From NCBI RefSeq assembly GCF_029407905.1, contig NC_073626.1, forward strand, positions 80,379,482 to 80,443,481: a stretch of DNA of 64,000 bases, written 5' to 3'. The translations under genes and the position numbers were made by a program. Shown here in pieces: positions 43,265 through 54,069 of this stretch. The notes below the pieces were generated by a model. It was not told the origin of the DNA and did not search any database. It saw only the letters and a program-made list of their open reading frames with translations. Numbering within the stretch: position 1 is the stretch's first letter; every line of letters starts with the position of its first letter. The stretch is from Bubalus kerabau. Its lineage: Eukaryota; Chordata; Mammalia; Artiodactyla; Bovidae.

Positions 43265-43472
43265 AACTGAGGCTCTTTGAAATCCCAAGCCTGGACTGAA
43301 TAATGGGAACCCAAGGGAAAGAATGGACTGTGGAATGTCAAGGGGGAGCAACTAGCAGGGTGGGGGGTGGGAGAGATGCATCCACAGGACCAGAAACAAA
43401 ATAGAATGTTCCCAGTGAGGATTTCTAGAGTCCTAAAAGAGACCATACATTTAAAGCCAGCTTCAAACATCT

Positions 43473-43680
43473 TCCCTGGTGGCTCAGACAGTAAAGCGTC
43501 TGCCTACGATGCAGGAGACCTGGGTTCGATTACTGGGTGGGGAAGATCCCCTGGAGAAGGAAATGGCACCCCACTCCAGTACTTTCGCCTGGAAAATCCC
43601 ATGGACAGAGGAGCCAGGTGGGCTACAGTCGACGGGGTCGCAAAGAGTCGGACACAACTGAGCGACTTCCCTTTCCCTTT
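43473..43680 (+). repeat. Bov-tA SINE with TSD
   Basis: Nearly complete copy. AAACATCT at 43465-43472 and 43681-43688 is the target-site duplication. Confidence 0.95.
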
Positions 43681-43688
43681 AAACATCT

Positions 43689-44446
43689 ATCGGATCAGAG
43701 GGCAAGGACCATTTAATGACAGTTTCAATTAGCTAATAACTTTCCTGTTCTCCCTCCCTGCTCCTCTTTTTCTTCTCTCCTCCTGCTTTGACCCTTGAGA
43801 AGTTGAATAACACGAAGCAAAATAAGACATAGGTGAGAAGGAGTAGAAGCTTAGGGTGGAGAAATGAAATCATATTCCAGTCTTTGGTTGACTTACCTAC
43901 AAAGACCTCAGTTGGAAGAGGGGAGAAGTTAAACTTAATGTTTTGGTAGTTACTTGAGACGCATAGTTTCATATTCCTTTTGAAACTTTGTGTGCAACTC
44001 AATGTGACCATTTGGGGTTTTTATCACCTAAGAATGACCAGAAAAGTCTAGGACTACCTGAATTTCATTCTGGGTGAAAGGAGGAGGGAACCAAGGAGCA
44101 GACTCTTCACATGCAATTTTTACTTCCCATCATGTCCCAACCTAGAAAGATCTTGTATCTTTTTAGGGTTAAAAAGATGCCCTTTCTTTCAATATGGAAC
44201 CATTGCTATGCATATCACAAAATTATTTGATTAGTATTTTAGGTTTTAGCTGAAATCTTGCAAGTCAAGTCCCGTTGCATTTCAAAACAAATTAATCACT
44301 GTATTTTCTCAAGGACTTGTAACTCAGGCCCTTTGCTTTTGTTTTCAGACTGTCTCTTCTGTGAGTTGAGGGAGCAACTTAATTTGTTTCCTTATTCTAG
44401 ACTAGGTAGGTAGGTAGCCTCAGGGAAACTAGGAATTACTACCAGT
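43689..44446. other. No recognised feature
   Basis: Low-copy sequence, no gene. A (GTAG)n-like stretch GGTAGGTAGGTAGC lies at 44405. Confidence 0.45.
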
Positions 44447-44802
44447 TAGGCTGCAGTCCATGGGGTTGCTGAGAGTTGGACACGACTGAGCGACTTCACT
44501 TTCACTTTTCACTTTCATGCATTGGAGAAGGAAATGGCAATCCACTCCAGTGTTCTTGCCTGGAGAATCCCATGGATGGAGGAGCCTGGTAGGCTGCAGT
44601 CCATGAGGTTGCTGAGGGTTGGACACGATTGAGCGACTTCACTTTCACTTTTCACTTTCATGCATTGGAGAAGGAAATGGCAACCCACTCCAGTGTTCTT
44701 GCCTGGAGAATCCCAGGGACGGGGGAGCCTGGTGGGCTGCTGTCTATGGGGTTGCACAGAGTCAGACATGACAGAAGCAACTTAGCAGCAGCAGCAGCAG
44801 CA
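44447..44802 (+). repeat. Bov-A trimer (two and a half monomers)
   Basis: The linker CTTTCACTTTTCACTTTCATGC occurs twice (about 44499 and 44643). The array is a truncated first monomer, a middle monomer and a tailed last monomer. Normal Bov-A2 has only two units. The tail is (CAG)n at 44785-44802. Confidence 0.93.
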
Positions 44803-44924
44803 GGAAACCAAAATTGCATTTGTTTACGATTTTAAAAAATGTTATCCTGCCTCACACCAATATTAGTCAGACCCATGGCATGTAGTTCCACTGGTGTCCA
44901 TTTGGCTTATAACGTACTAAGGTA

Positions 44925-45111
44925 GGGGCTTCCCAGGTGGGCTCAGCAGTAGAGAATCTGCCTGCAAAAGAGGAGAGGCGAGTTTGATCCCTGGGTCAGG
45001 AAGATTTTCTGGAGTAGGAAATGGCAACCCATTTCAGTATTCTTGCCTGGAAAAATCCCACGAACAGAGGAGCCTTGTGAGCTACAGTCCATGGGGTCAC
45101 AAAGACTCAGA
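44925..45111 (+). repeat. Bov-tA SINE
   Basis: GGGGCTTCCCAGGTGGGCTC head, diverged body, and end at ACAAAGACTCAGACTATACG. It abuts a BovB fragment. Confidence 0.9.
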
Positions 45112-45121
45112 CTATACGGAC

Positions 45122-45316
45122 CTCTGTTGGCAAGTGATGTTTTTGCTTTTTAATATTCTGTCTAGGTTTGTCATAGCTTTTCTTCCAAGGAGCAAGCATC
45201 TTAATTTCGTGGCTGTAGTCACCATCTGCAGCAATTTTGGAGCCCTAGAAAATAAAGTCTGTCACTGTTTCCACTTTTTCTCCACCTATTTGCCATGAAG
45301 TGATGGGACCGGAAGG
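45122..45316 (-). repeat. BovB internal fragment
   Basis: Reverse of the ORF segment encoding the GSKI..DGDCSHEIK region (CAGCAATTTTGGAGCCC; TTTGCCATGAAGTGATGGGACC). It lacks both ends. Confidence 0.9.
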
Positions 45317-45416
45317 TCGGCTGTATCATTTGTGATGTTTCTGAGTTATACGAGCAGGTGTAGAAATATCAGTTGAAATATCAGCTGTAGGAATACCATT
45401 TCAGCAATTGTGGTGA

Positions 45417-46000
45417 CTCAGTTCAGTTCAGTTCAGTTGCTCAGTCGTGTCCGACTCTTCACGACCTCATGAACCACCACATGCCAGGCCTCCCTGTCCA
45501 TCACCAACTCTCGGAGTTTACCCAAACTCATGTCCATTGAGTCAGTGATGCCATCCAACCACCTCATCCTCTGTCATCCCCTTCTCCTCCTGCCCTCAAT
45601 CTTTCCCAGTATCAGGGTCTTTTCCAATGAGTCAGCTCTCCGCGTCTGGTGGCCAAAGTATTGGAGTTTCAGCTTCAACATGAACACCCAGGACTGATTT
45701 CCTTTAGGATGGACTGGTTGGATCTCCTTGCAGTCCAAGGGACTCTCAAGAGTCTTCTCCAACACCACAATTCAAAAGCATCAACTGAAAAAAATAAATA
45801 AATAAATAAATAAAAATAAAACAAACAAACAAACAAAACAAAAGCATCAACTGTTTGGCACTCAGCTTTCTTTATAGTCCAACTCTCACATCCATACATG
45901 ACCGCTGGAAAAACCATAGCCTTGACTAGACGGACCTTTGTAGACAAATTAATGAGCTTTAAACCAACTTTTTCACTCTCTTCTTTCACTTTCAGGAATT
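45417..46000 (-). repeat. BovB 3' end with internal gap
   Basis: Reverse BovB with the (CAGTT)n terminus at 45417-45440, the 3' UTR and the ORF C-terminus (VMYGCESWTIKKAE). At about 45948 it jumps past roughly 200 bp to the TTTAAACCAACTTTTTCAC segment. The skipped segment resembles the separate piece at 45122-45316, so a rearrangement is possible. A poly(A)-type insertion sits at 45788-45838. Confidence 0.92.
45788..45838 (+). mobile_element. Orphan A-rich tail insertion with 15-bp TSD
   Basis: Inside BovB lies a 51-bp tract of A, (AAAT)n and (AAAC)n units with no element body. It is flanked by perfect copies of CAAAAGCATCAACTG at 45773-45787 and 45839-45853. The tract is absent from the other BovB copies here at this site. 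The simplest reading is a target-primed reverse-transcription event that copied only a retroposon tail. Confidence 0.85.
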
Positions 46001-48070
46001 ATTGCTTCCTTCAATTTGTGGATTTGTGAGATCTCAGCTGGTGAAGCAAAAAAGTAAAATCAAAGTCAAATGGTACTAGAGGAGGTGCTAGGGAAAGACC
46101 TTTATTATTGGTCAATATGATATGGCAGTTTTAAATCTCACCTCAACTTGCCACATTGTATGTTAGAGTTATCATTATCTGAGTTATGAGGCCAGAAGCT
46201 CTTTTTATATTCAGTTCCACAAATCTTACCCTTGTGGTTAAAAAAAGAAAAAGAGTAAAGTTTAGGAACAAATGGAATAATATCTCAAATAAAGTTTTGG
46301 ACTGCAGTTCCTCAAGGAACATGGAATAACATGATTCAATCAGTATTCTGGAATCAACTATATACTCCACATAGTATAGTATTTGCTTTTATTCTTGAAG
46401 ATGGGGTAACATTTTAATGACTAGAAACTGGGAAAATCTTATTGGCCATACTCCTTGAAAGATCTTTGATAATTTGTACCATTCTTCCAGGCTATTCATT
46501 TACGGTTGCTTATTGGTTGATTCCTTAAACTCAATTTGTTATAAATACAGATACTGTATTTATATCTTTGTGCTTCAGTGAAAAACAATGCATTCTCTAG
46601 GGGATACCCTTCCATGTTTTCTGGTTTTGATTTTTTATGAGCTTTTCACAATTCTATAAATTATTAAAAATTGATAGTAGTGTGAAACAGTTTTGGTCTA
46701 TAGACGTGCACATTCTATCCTGTCTAGTAGAGGTGCAGTTGACCACTCTCCCCCACTACAGAAAAAGCTAGTTTTGCCGCTGTTTGTATGTTCATTTCAC
46801 CATTTCTTTACTCCATGGAAATTTGTGCTTTTTGACTTCTCCTTTGAATTAGTTGTAACACCTCCTCACTTTCCTCACTGAGTTAAATAAAATCTTTAAC
46901 ACATTCATTTTCATAACTGTATGAGATGATTTTACCTTAAAAATTATCTTTTGACAATGTATTGTCAAAAATATTAGTGCCTGGCAATCCATGTATTGCT
47001 CACCAGTGTCGTGAAGTGGTGATTATTGCAGCAGAGATTTGATATGGAACAATGAGTTTGAAATCAGAGTTTCTTGCTCATTTATCTTGGAAAATCAGTG
47101 GCTTTGGTGATTATGCTGTGTAGCCTGTTATTTATGGGCAACAGATAAAAAGGCAAGGAATGTGCATGTTTGGGGCAAGAGAATTCTGATGACTGTGGAA
47201 CTATTAAGGAATCCCTTAGAAACTCCCTCTGGTCACCTTTCCATTACTGAACCAGAATGAAGGCACCAAAAAATCAACACCAAATTACAGCAGGCAGGGC
47301 CGCCCATACCTCTCTCTACTTCAGGGCATCCAGAAGGAGTTCTTTTCTGATAATATCAGCAGAGATCATCTCCTAGAAGCTTAGAAAAATGTAAAGGCTG
47401 GTTTCTATATTTAACTAGGAGACTGCTGATGTTTTCTGATGGCAAATTAAAAAAAATCAGAGTGGTTCCTTGGCATGAAAATCTTCTCCAAACACAGAAT
47501 ATTATTATAGCAGCAAGTCATGAAAAAGGTCTGACATAGGTTGACATCCATGACCTTGTCAACATTGATGGGAACTTGTGTGGAAACCAACTGTTGTCCT
47601 CTTTGAAGTCTGAAGGTTTGAGTAGACTCTAGCTGCTTTGCTAGGGCGCTGACACTGATTTGTTCTGATCTCTCCCCTTTAAGATTCTCTTACCAATTTG
47701 GCTGCTGCACAAGTGCTTCCAGGGGCATGTGCTACCATTCCTCACAAATGCGGTCACATACTTGGCTTTATAGTTTTTGATACAGAAGAAAACAATGCCA
47801 ACGAAAGTGTAGCATAGTCACTTGTTGAAGTATAAATACATTCTAAGGAGGTGTGTTTTCCCCATCTATTGGCCTCATCTATCAACTCCATTTTTGATAC
47901 TACTTGGTCAGTCCTCTGACAGGAAGGGAGAAAGTGTCATGTGTGGTCACCTTAAAGTCTAATTAGAGCACAGATGTCATATAAGCCTGGCACATTTCTC
48001 TGAACACTTTCCTGGTGATGAGAAGAGAGTTACCCCCATCTAACCTTGATAATAATTAGTTAAATAATTG
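46001..48070. other. 2.1-kb low-copy interval
   Basis: No gene and almost no recognisable repeats. GAGTTAAATAAAATCTTTAAC near 46880 resembles an LTR poly(A) region, but I cannot support more. It is a candidate place for conserved non-coding sequence. Confidence 0.45.
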
Positions 48071-48275
48071 CTGGAGTCTATGGGGTGGCTAAGAGTCGGA
48101 TACGACTGAGCGACTTCACTTTCACTTTTTACTTTCATGCATTGGAGAAGGAAATGGCAACCCACTCCAGTGTTCTCGCCTGGAGAATCCCAGGAATGGG
48201 GGAGCCTGGTGGGCTGCCGTCTATGTGGTCGCACAGAGTTGGACATGACTTAAGCAACTTAGCAGCAGCAGCACA
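48071..48275 (+). repeat. Bov-A2 SINE, 5' truncated
   Basis: Starts within the first monomer at CTGGAGTCTATGGGGTGGC; complete linker and second monomer; (GCA)n tail at 48262-48273. Confidence 0.95.
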
Positions 48276-48439
48276 GTTGCTTCATGTGAAACACATTCAT
48301 GTTTCATTTTTTAATCTAGAAGTTGAAGCCACTTTGTAAGAGCCTTGTGCCTATCTTCTGCTATGGCTCCAAATTTTGAGAAAATGATTCCTAAATTTAC
48401 ATGATTGGGATCATCATTAAAGTTCCTACATTGGAGGTA

Positions 48440-48570
48440 GCTTTGTTTACCACCTCAGTTTCCATAACTGTAAAGTGGAATAGTAATCACCACTTCATAG
48501 ATTGTTTTAAGTATTTAAAATACTGTATGTAAACTACACAGCACAGTAGTAGGCCCATAATATGGCATCT
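48440..48570 (+). repeat. MIR SINE fragment
   Basis: CCTCAGTTTCCATAACTGTAAAG and AGTAGTAGGCCCATAATATG follow MIR order. Confidence 0.75.
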
Positions 48571-49039
48571 ACTCTAAACTGGTTAAGATGTAAGTCCCAG
48601 TAAAGGACAAGAGCTCCAGCCATGTGAGCCAAGACAGATGCTGTCTGAAGGACTCCCATGACTTGGGTCAGGGAGAGGTCAGGTAGATCCTGGCTACTTG
48701 AAATTCCAGGGCTCATGCCTAGCAGAGGACACCTGGTCTACAGGCTGAAGGGCCTGGGGCTGCTGATAAGGACTGGCTCAGAACAGGCCTAGGACTGAGG
48801 CTACCTCCTATAGAGGTCAGAGGACAAAAAGGGCATTTGGAGAAGGCAGAAAATGTCGGTACTCTTTGTTGGTAAGATTCACCTGTGATCTAGTGGAGTG
48901 GTCTTTGATCTTTTCTCTAAGGAGACAGGATCTTTTGGGAGGATACTGAATTCTCAAATGCGTCTGGGGGGTTACATGTCTTGCAGTTTTACTGTTGCAG
49001 GAGGAGAGGACATTAGCAATCATGACATTTATTCATAGA
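48571..49039. other. No recognised feature
   Basis: Low-copy, mildly GC-richer sequence. No gene supported. Confidence 0.45.
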
Positions 49040-49215
49040 ATCCTTCCACTAACCTGTATTATTACATGCGATTCTGCCACAAATGTGAATATTATCATTT
49101 TTGCTTAGTACATGAGGAAAAGAATGTAGAGAGTAATCAGATGACTGGGCCATGTTACATTTGGGACTAGAATCTAGGTAGCCTTTCTCCTAGGCCAGAG
49201 CATTTCCCATTTGTA
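49040..49215 (-). repeat. MIR-like fragment
   Basis: ACATGAGGAAAAGAATGTAG, GGGACTAGAATCTAGG and CCTAGGCCAGAGCATT read as a degenerate reverse MIR. Confidence 0.5.
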
Positions 49216-49501
49216 TAGGTTTAAAAATAAAATGTATTGAAGAGATTTTTGCTACTGATAGTAGGGTTTATTTTCCTCTGTGACTTGTGGGATATTTTTA
49301 AATTTTGTTTTTAAATGGAGGGTAATTGCTTTACAATGTTGTATTGGTTTTTGCCATATATAAACATGAAACAGCCATAAGTATGCATATATCCCCCACC
49401 TTCTGAACCTCCTTCCAAACCCCCACCCCACCCCATCCCTCTAGGTTGTCACAAAGCACCTGGTTGAGCATCTTCCGCTATATAGCAATTTCCCACGAGT
49501 T

Positions 49502-49615
49502 TCACTAATAGCTTAGTTGGTAAAGAATCTGCCTGCAATGTAGGAGACCCTGATTCAATTCCTGGGTCGGGAAGATCTCCTGGAGAAGGGATAGGCTACC
49601 CACCCCAGTATTCTT
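49502..49615 (+). repeat. Bov-tA SINE, 3' truncated
   Basis: Lacks the first head bases and stops at CACCCCAGTATTCTT, exactly where the next Bov-tA head begins. Confidence 0.9.
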
Positions 49616-49809
49616 GGGCTTCTCTTGTGGTTCAGCTGGTTAAGAATCTGCCTGCAAATGCGGGAGACCTGGGTTCGATCCCTGGGTTGGGAAGATCCCC
49701 TGGAGAAGAGACAGCCTACCACTCCAGGATTCTGGCCTGGAGAATTTCATGGACTGTAAAGTCCATGGGGACAAAGAGTCGGACATGGCTGGGCAACTTT
49801 CACTTTCAT
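49616..49809 (+). repeat. Bov-tA SINE in head-to-tail pair
   Basis: GGGCTTCTCTTGTGGTTCAG head to the CAACTTTCACTTTCAT end. It follows the truncated copy without a gap, so it inserted into that copy or arose by recombination between two SINEs. Confidence 0.93.
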
Positions 49810-50169
49810 CTGTCTTACATATGGTAATGTATATGTTTCAGTGCTGCTCTCTCAATTCCTTCCACCCTTTTCTTACCCACGCTGTGCCCCACAAGTCTGT
49901 TCTCTGTGTCTGCGTCTCTATTTCTGCCCTGTAAATAGACTTGTGGGATTTTTAAAGCTGTACAACAGCATATGGGTAACTTTTAATTGTACCTCTATGT
50001 AGATTACACACAGAATAAAATTTTATGGCAGAATTTACGTACCCAGTCCCAGGGAAACCTTGCCCAACTGTGCACTTTTTGACATAGCAAACAGCTTAAT
50101 AAACGGGATGGTTCTGGATTTGTCTGAAGCTAGCTGTGTGGCTAGTCTTTAAAAAGACTGTCATTATGT

Positions 50170-50388
50170 GGGCTTCCCTGGTGGTTCAGATGGATTTATT
50201 GCAAAGAATCCATCTGCAATGCAGGAGGTCTGGTTTGATCCCTGGGTCGGGAAGATCCTTTGCAGGAGGAAATGCAATCCACTCCAGTATTTTTGCCTGG
50301 GAAATTTTTGAACAGAGGAGCCTGGTGGGCTACAGTCCACGGGGTCGCAAAGAATCAGACACAACTGAGCATCTAACACACACACACA
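50170..50388 (+). repeat. Bov-tA SINE with (AC)n tail
   Basis: GGGCTTCCCTGGTGGTTCAG head. An extra ATTTATTGCAAAGAATCCATC segment is present near 50192. The tail is (AC)n at 50376-50388. TGTCATT and AGTCATT flanks suggest a target-site duplication. Confidence 0.92.
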
Positions 50389-50489
50389 GTCATTTTATCC
50401 TTGGTGTCTTAAGTGATCTGTGAAAACTTCCTTCAGCTCTGAGTAATAATGATACTGTGCTCCAAACAGAGCAGATACAGACAGTATCA

Positions 50490-50600
50490 TTTGTGAGTAT
50501 CGCCCTCCTTTGATAGCAGAGGACCCTGAATCTCAAAGAGATAAACAGATTTGCCAAGGTCGCAAATGGAAGAGCAGTTTTCAGTGCAGGACGGGAACCT
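50490..50600 (-). repeat. MIR-like fragment
   Basis: AGAGATAAACAGATTTGCC, AAGGTCGCAAATGGAAGAGC: the MIR segment around the 'cAAGGTCACA' motif in reverse. Confidence 0.6.
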
Positions 50601-51161
50601 CCAAGTCCTTGCTGTTCTCCTGTGCCAGGTCACCTATCAGTTTGTCTCTCTTCCTTTACTGGTGAGAAGTCAAAGAATTGTCAGAGTAGCAGCCTCTAGC
50701 ATGGAGGTTCCCCCTCAGGCATGCGCAGGATACCTATTAAGGAATGCGGAAGAATGTCTCCACTTTGATTTATATTTTTCTCATACTTGAAGCTTTTCTA
50801 TTTTGGGGGTGTATTTTAAAAATGTATATGATGTATAAATACATTGATTTACACACATCATACATGGAGGTTTGTGGGGTAGTCAGTAAACTTGTTTTTT
50901 ACTGAAAGAAAAAAGTTTTAGCGAGACCTGATTGTCAATCTAATTTTAATTTTTCATTAAAAAATTATTGTGAAAATAAATAGGGTATAAAAATATTGTA
51001 TAATAGAAACACAGTTGTAGATAGTTCTATTTGGATTATTTGACCTTTTAGATTATTTATACTTTTAGATTATATGGGGCCACTATTTTACATCAGAGCA
51101 GATTCCAGAAGGCTGATTGAAGAAGAGATGTCTGCTTTGTGTGGGTATTATTTGACTTTCT
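50601..51161. other. No recognised feature
   Basis: AT-rich low-copy DNA with no supported features. Confidence 0.45.
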
Positions 51162-51282
51162 ATTTTTTTTTTTTTTCTTTTGGCCTCACTGCTCAGCATG
51201 TGGAATCTTAGCTCTCTAACTGTGGACTGAACCTGTGACCCCTGCAGTGGAGTCTTACCTACTCGATCACAGGGGAAGCCCC
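51162..51282 (-). repeat. CHR-type SINE with TSD
   Basis: T-tract at 51164-51176, TGGAATCTTAGCTCTCTAAC, GATCACAGGGGAAGCCC. TTGACTTTC flanks on both sides form the duplication. Confidence 0.9.
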
Positions 51283-51321
51283 TACTTGACTTTCATAATC
51301 TTGCTTTTATTATGGTAGTAA

Positions 51322-51530
51322 TAATAGCTGCTGTTTATATATCTGTGCCAGGTATAGTCATAAGCATTTAAAGTTGTATCTCATTTAATCCTCACCATGG
51401 CTCTGTAAGTCAGGAATAATAGCTCCATTTTATAGAAAAGGAAATTGAAATTTAGTAAAGTGCTGAGACTTTCTCCAGATTACCCATTTAGAAATTGGGC
51501 TTTGATTTTTCGGACTCCATAATTCACTTC
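51322..51530 (-). repeat. MIR SINE
   Basis: ATCTGTGCCAGGTATAGTCAT, TCTCATTTAATCCTCACCATGG, TCCATTTTATAGAAAAGGAA. Nearly full length. Confidence 0.85.
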
Positions 51531-52736
51531 TTTCTTGTTTGGTAATCTCTGTTAAACATGTTAGATATATTTGCTAAAATATTAATTTTCTAAAAGTCAA
51601 GATTTTTTTGTTTCTCCTTTAGAGTCATTAAAATGGATCCTACAATACACATCTCATCTAAACCTTAACATAAATCTCCAAAGTACTCATATAAGAGATC
51701 ATTCTAAAAAATGATATATTTTATTTCTTTGTCTACTCCTTAAATAGAAGTAAAACTAACTCTGAAAGGGTTATCTAATTAGCATATTTTATGAACAACT
51801 GTATCACTCTCAAGATTCTAAAAAGTATTAAATATGGAATTATTAGAAATAAAATAGGTAATTTTTCTATTTGATATAGGAAGAGTTAAGGCTGTAAATT
51901 ATTTTATTGTCTATTTAGGTTTGCTACATAATTTCAATTTGTCTCATTAGTTTCTATCAGAAATTGAATATATTGTTTTGTCAACAGAAGGCAAATTACT
52001 TACTAATGTTAGGTTAGCAAAAAGCAAACAAAGATACAGAAAAAAATCTTCTATTAATTATGTGTGAAGTAATATTTACTAATTTAATCTGGCTTTGTAA
52101 GATATAATTCACTTTCAGTGAACAAGTTATAGACTTAAATAATACTCAGTGGAGATTTTGGAAAATGGCAAATTACATAGAAAAGAATTTCAGGGATAAA
52201 AAAAATTAAATTTGGCCACTGGGTGTCCATCTTGATCCATATTCACTAGTAGTTAGGGCAAGAGAAATAAATCTGTTAAGTGACTTCAGCTTTTCTTTGT
52301 AGTTCTCTTTCCAGAGAGTTAAGGGAATGCTTTTATTTAATAACTAACACAGTAACACATTTTCTCCTTCAAAGTCTTTGTGATTTCTTTCACCACCATG
52401 AAGAATCTTCAGAAAATCCGAAGAGAAAAAAAGACTTAAAAAAAGCAGCAAAAGAACCCCTTTAATAAAAATGGAATCTTTTGGGGCTAAGCTGTGTCTT
52501 GACTGACTGTGTAAGACAGCCCCGGGTCACTTTATTTCTGCACACTACTCTTACTATATAAAATTTCTAAGTCTTATAGGTCATATATTGGTCTGGAAAA
52601 CATAACTTTCTTAGTGAAATGGTGCATTTTTTTTCATTATTACTTTTTCAAACTTGGAAAAAAGTAGAACTACAAAAGGTATGTAGTGTGAGGGAGACAT
52701 ATCACCCCCACGAACGCCTTACATTTACCTCTTTCT
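51531..52736. other. 1.2-kb AT-rich low-copy interval
   Basis: No gene or repeat recognised. Open frames are short and end in Lys-rich runs typical of AT-rich chance frames. Confidence 0.45.
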
Positions 52737-52748
52737 AATGTATCCTAG

Positions 52749-53647
52749 GAGTACGTCAAGGCTGTATATCGTCACCCTGCTTATTTAACTTCTATGCAGA
52801 GTACATCATGAGAAATGCTGGGCTGGATGAAGCACAGGCTGGAATCAAGATTGCATGGAGAAATATTAATAACTTCAGATACACAGATGACACCACTGTC
52901 ATGGCAGAAAACGAAGAGGAACTAAAGAGCCTCTTGATGACAGTGAAAGAGGAGAGTGAAAAAACTGACTTAAAACTCAACATTCAGGAAAGTAAGATCA
53001 TGGCATCCAGTCCCATCGCTTCATGGGAAATAGGTGGGGAAACAGTGGAAACAGTGACAGACTTTATTTTCTTGGGCTCCAAAATCACTGCAGATGGTGA
53101 TTGCAGCCATGAAATTAAAAGACGCTTGCTCCTTGGAAGAAAAGCTATGACCAACTTAGACAGCATATTGAAAAGCAGAGACATTACTTTGCTGACAAAG
53201 ATCCATTTAGTCAAAGTTGTGGTTTTTCCAGTAGTCATGTATGGATGTGAGAGTTGGACCATAAAGAAGGCTGAACACTGAAGAATTGATGCTTTGAACT
53301 GTGGTTTTAGAGAAGACCCTTGAGAGTCCCTTGGACTGCAAGGAGATGGATATAAATCATTCCTGAATATTCATTGGAAGGACTAATGCTGAAGCTGAAG
53401 CTCCACTACTCTGGCCACCTGATGAGAAGAATTGACTCATGGAAAAAGACCAAAATGCTGGAAAAATTGAAGGCAGGAGGAGAAGGGGATGACAGAGGAT
53501 GAGATGGTTGGATGGCATCTCCGACTTGATAGACATCAGTTTGAGCAAGGTCCGGGAGTTGGTGATGGACAGGGAGGCCTGGCATACTTCAGTCCATGGC
53601 GCTGCAAAGAGTCAGACATGACTGAATGATTGAACTGAATTGACTTG
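52749..53647 (+). mobile_element. 5'-truncated BovB with 12-bp TSD
   Basis: Starts in the RT domain at AGTACGTCAAGGCTGTATAT and runs to the 3' terminus (GAACTGAATTGACTTG). Perfect AATGTATCCTAG copies at 52737-52748 and 53648-53659 fix the ends. It holds an open frame at 52808-53281. Confidence 0.95.
52808..53281 (+). pseudogene. BovB reverse transcriptase C-terminal fragment
   Basis: 157 codons of the BovB ORF, from the end of the palm domain to VMYGCESWTIKKAEH and then a TGA. The catalytic box, normally YADD, reads YTDD (52880-52891). Downstream DFIFLGSKITADGDCSHEIK is intact. The N-terminal two thirds (endonuclease and most of RT) never arrived, so the piece is dead on arrival. The codons after the stop continue in broken frames to the 3' UTR. 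Confidence 0.88.
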
Positions 53648-53847
53648 AATGTATCCTAGAATCTGGATATACTCTATGCGTACATAAACACTTTCTGTAT
53701 ATATCTCCTTCCATTTATGGGTACACAAGTGGCACAATATGCATGCCATTCTGAAACTTAAAGTTATTAGTGTATCTTGGAAGTTGCTTCATGTTAGTTA
53801 ATATAGATCTGCCTCATTCTGAATTGAGATCATCCTTTTTTAAAGAT

Positions 53848-54069
53848 GGGGCTTCCCTGGTGGCTCAGATGGTAGAAAATTCACTTGCAATGCAGTAGAC
53901 CAGAGTTTGATCCTTGGATTGGTAAGATTCCCTGGAGAAGGGAATAGCTACCCACTCTAGTATTCTTATCTGGAGAATTATGGGCAGAGGAGCCTGGCGG
54001 GTTACAGTCCATGGGGTTGCAGAGTCAGACATGACTGAGCGATTAACACTTTCACTTTTCAAAAAAAAA
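53848..54069 (+). repeat. Bov-tA SINE
   Basis: GGGGCTTCCCTGGTGGCTCAG head, CACTTTCACTTTTC end and an A tail at 54061-54069. Confidence 0.95.

Larger units (their letters stand above)
49300..49945 (-). repeat. L1 3' UTR split by two Bov-tA
   Basis: 49300-49501 holds GCTTTACAATGTTGTATTGG and CCATATATAAACATGAAAC. 49810-49945 continues with CATATGGTAATGTATATG, CAAGTCTGTTCTCTGTGTC and CTATTTCTGCCCTGTAAATAG. Both are consecutive parts of the artiodactyl L1 3' UTR, with a pair of SINEs between them. Confidence 0.82.
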
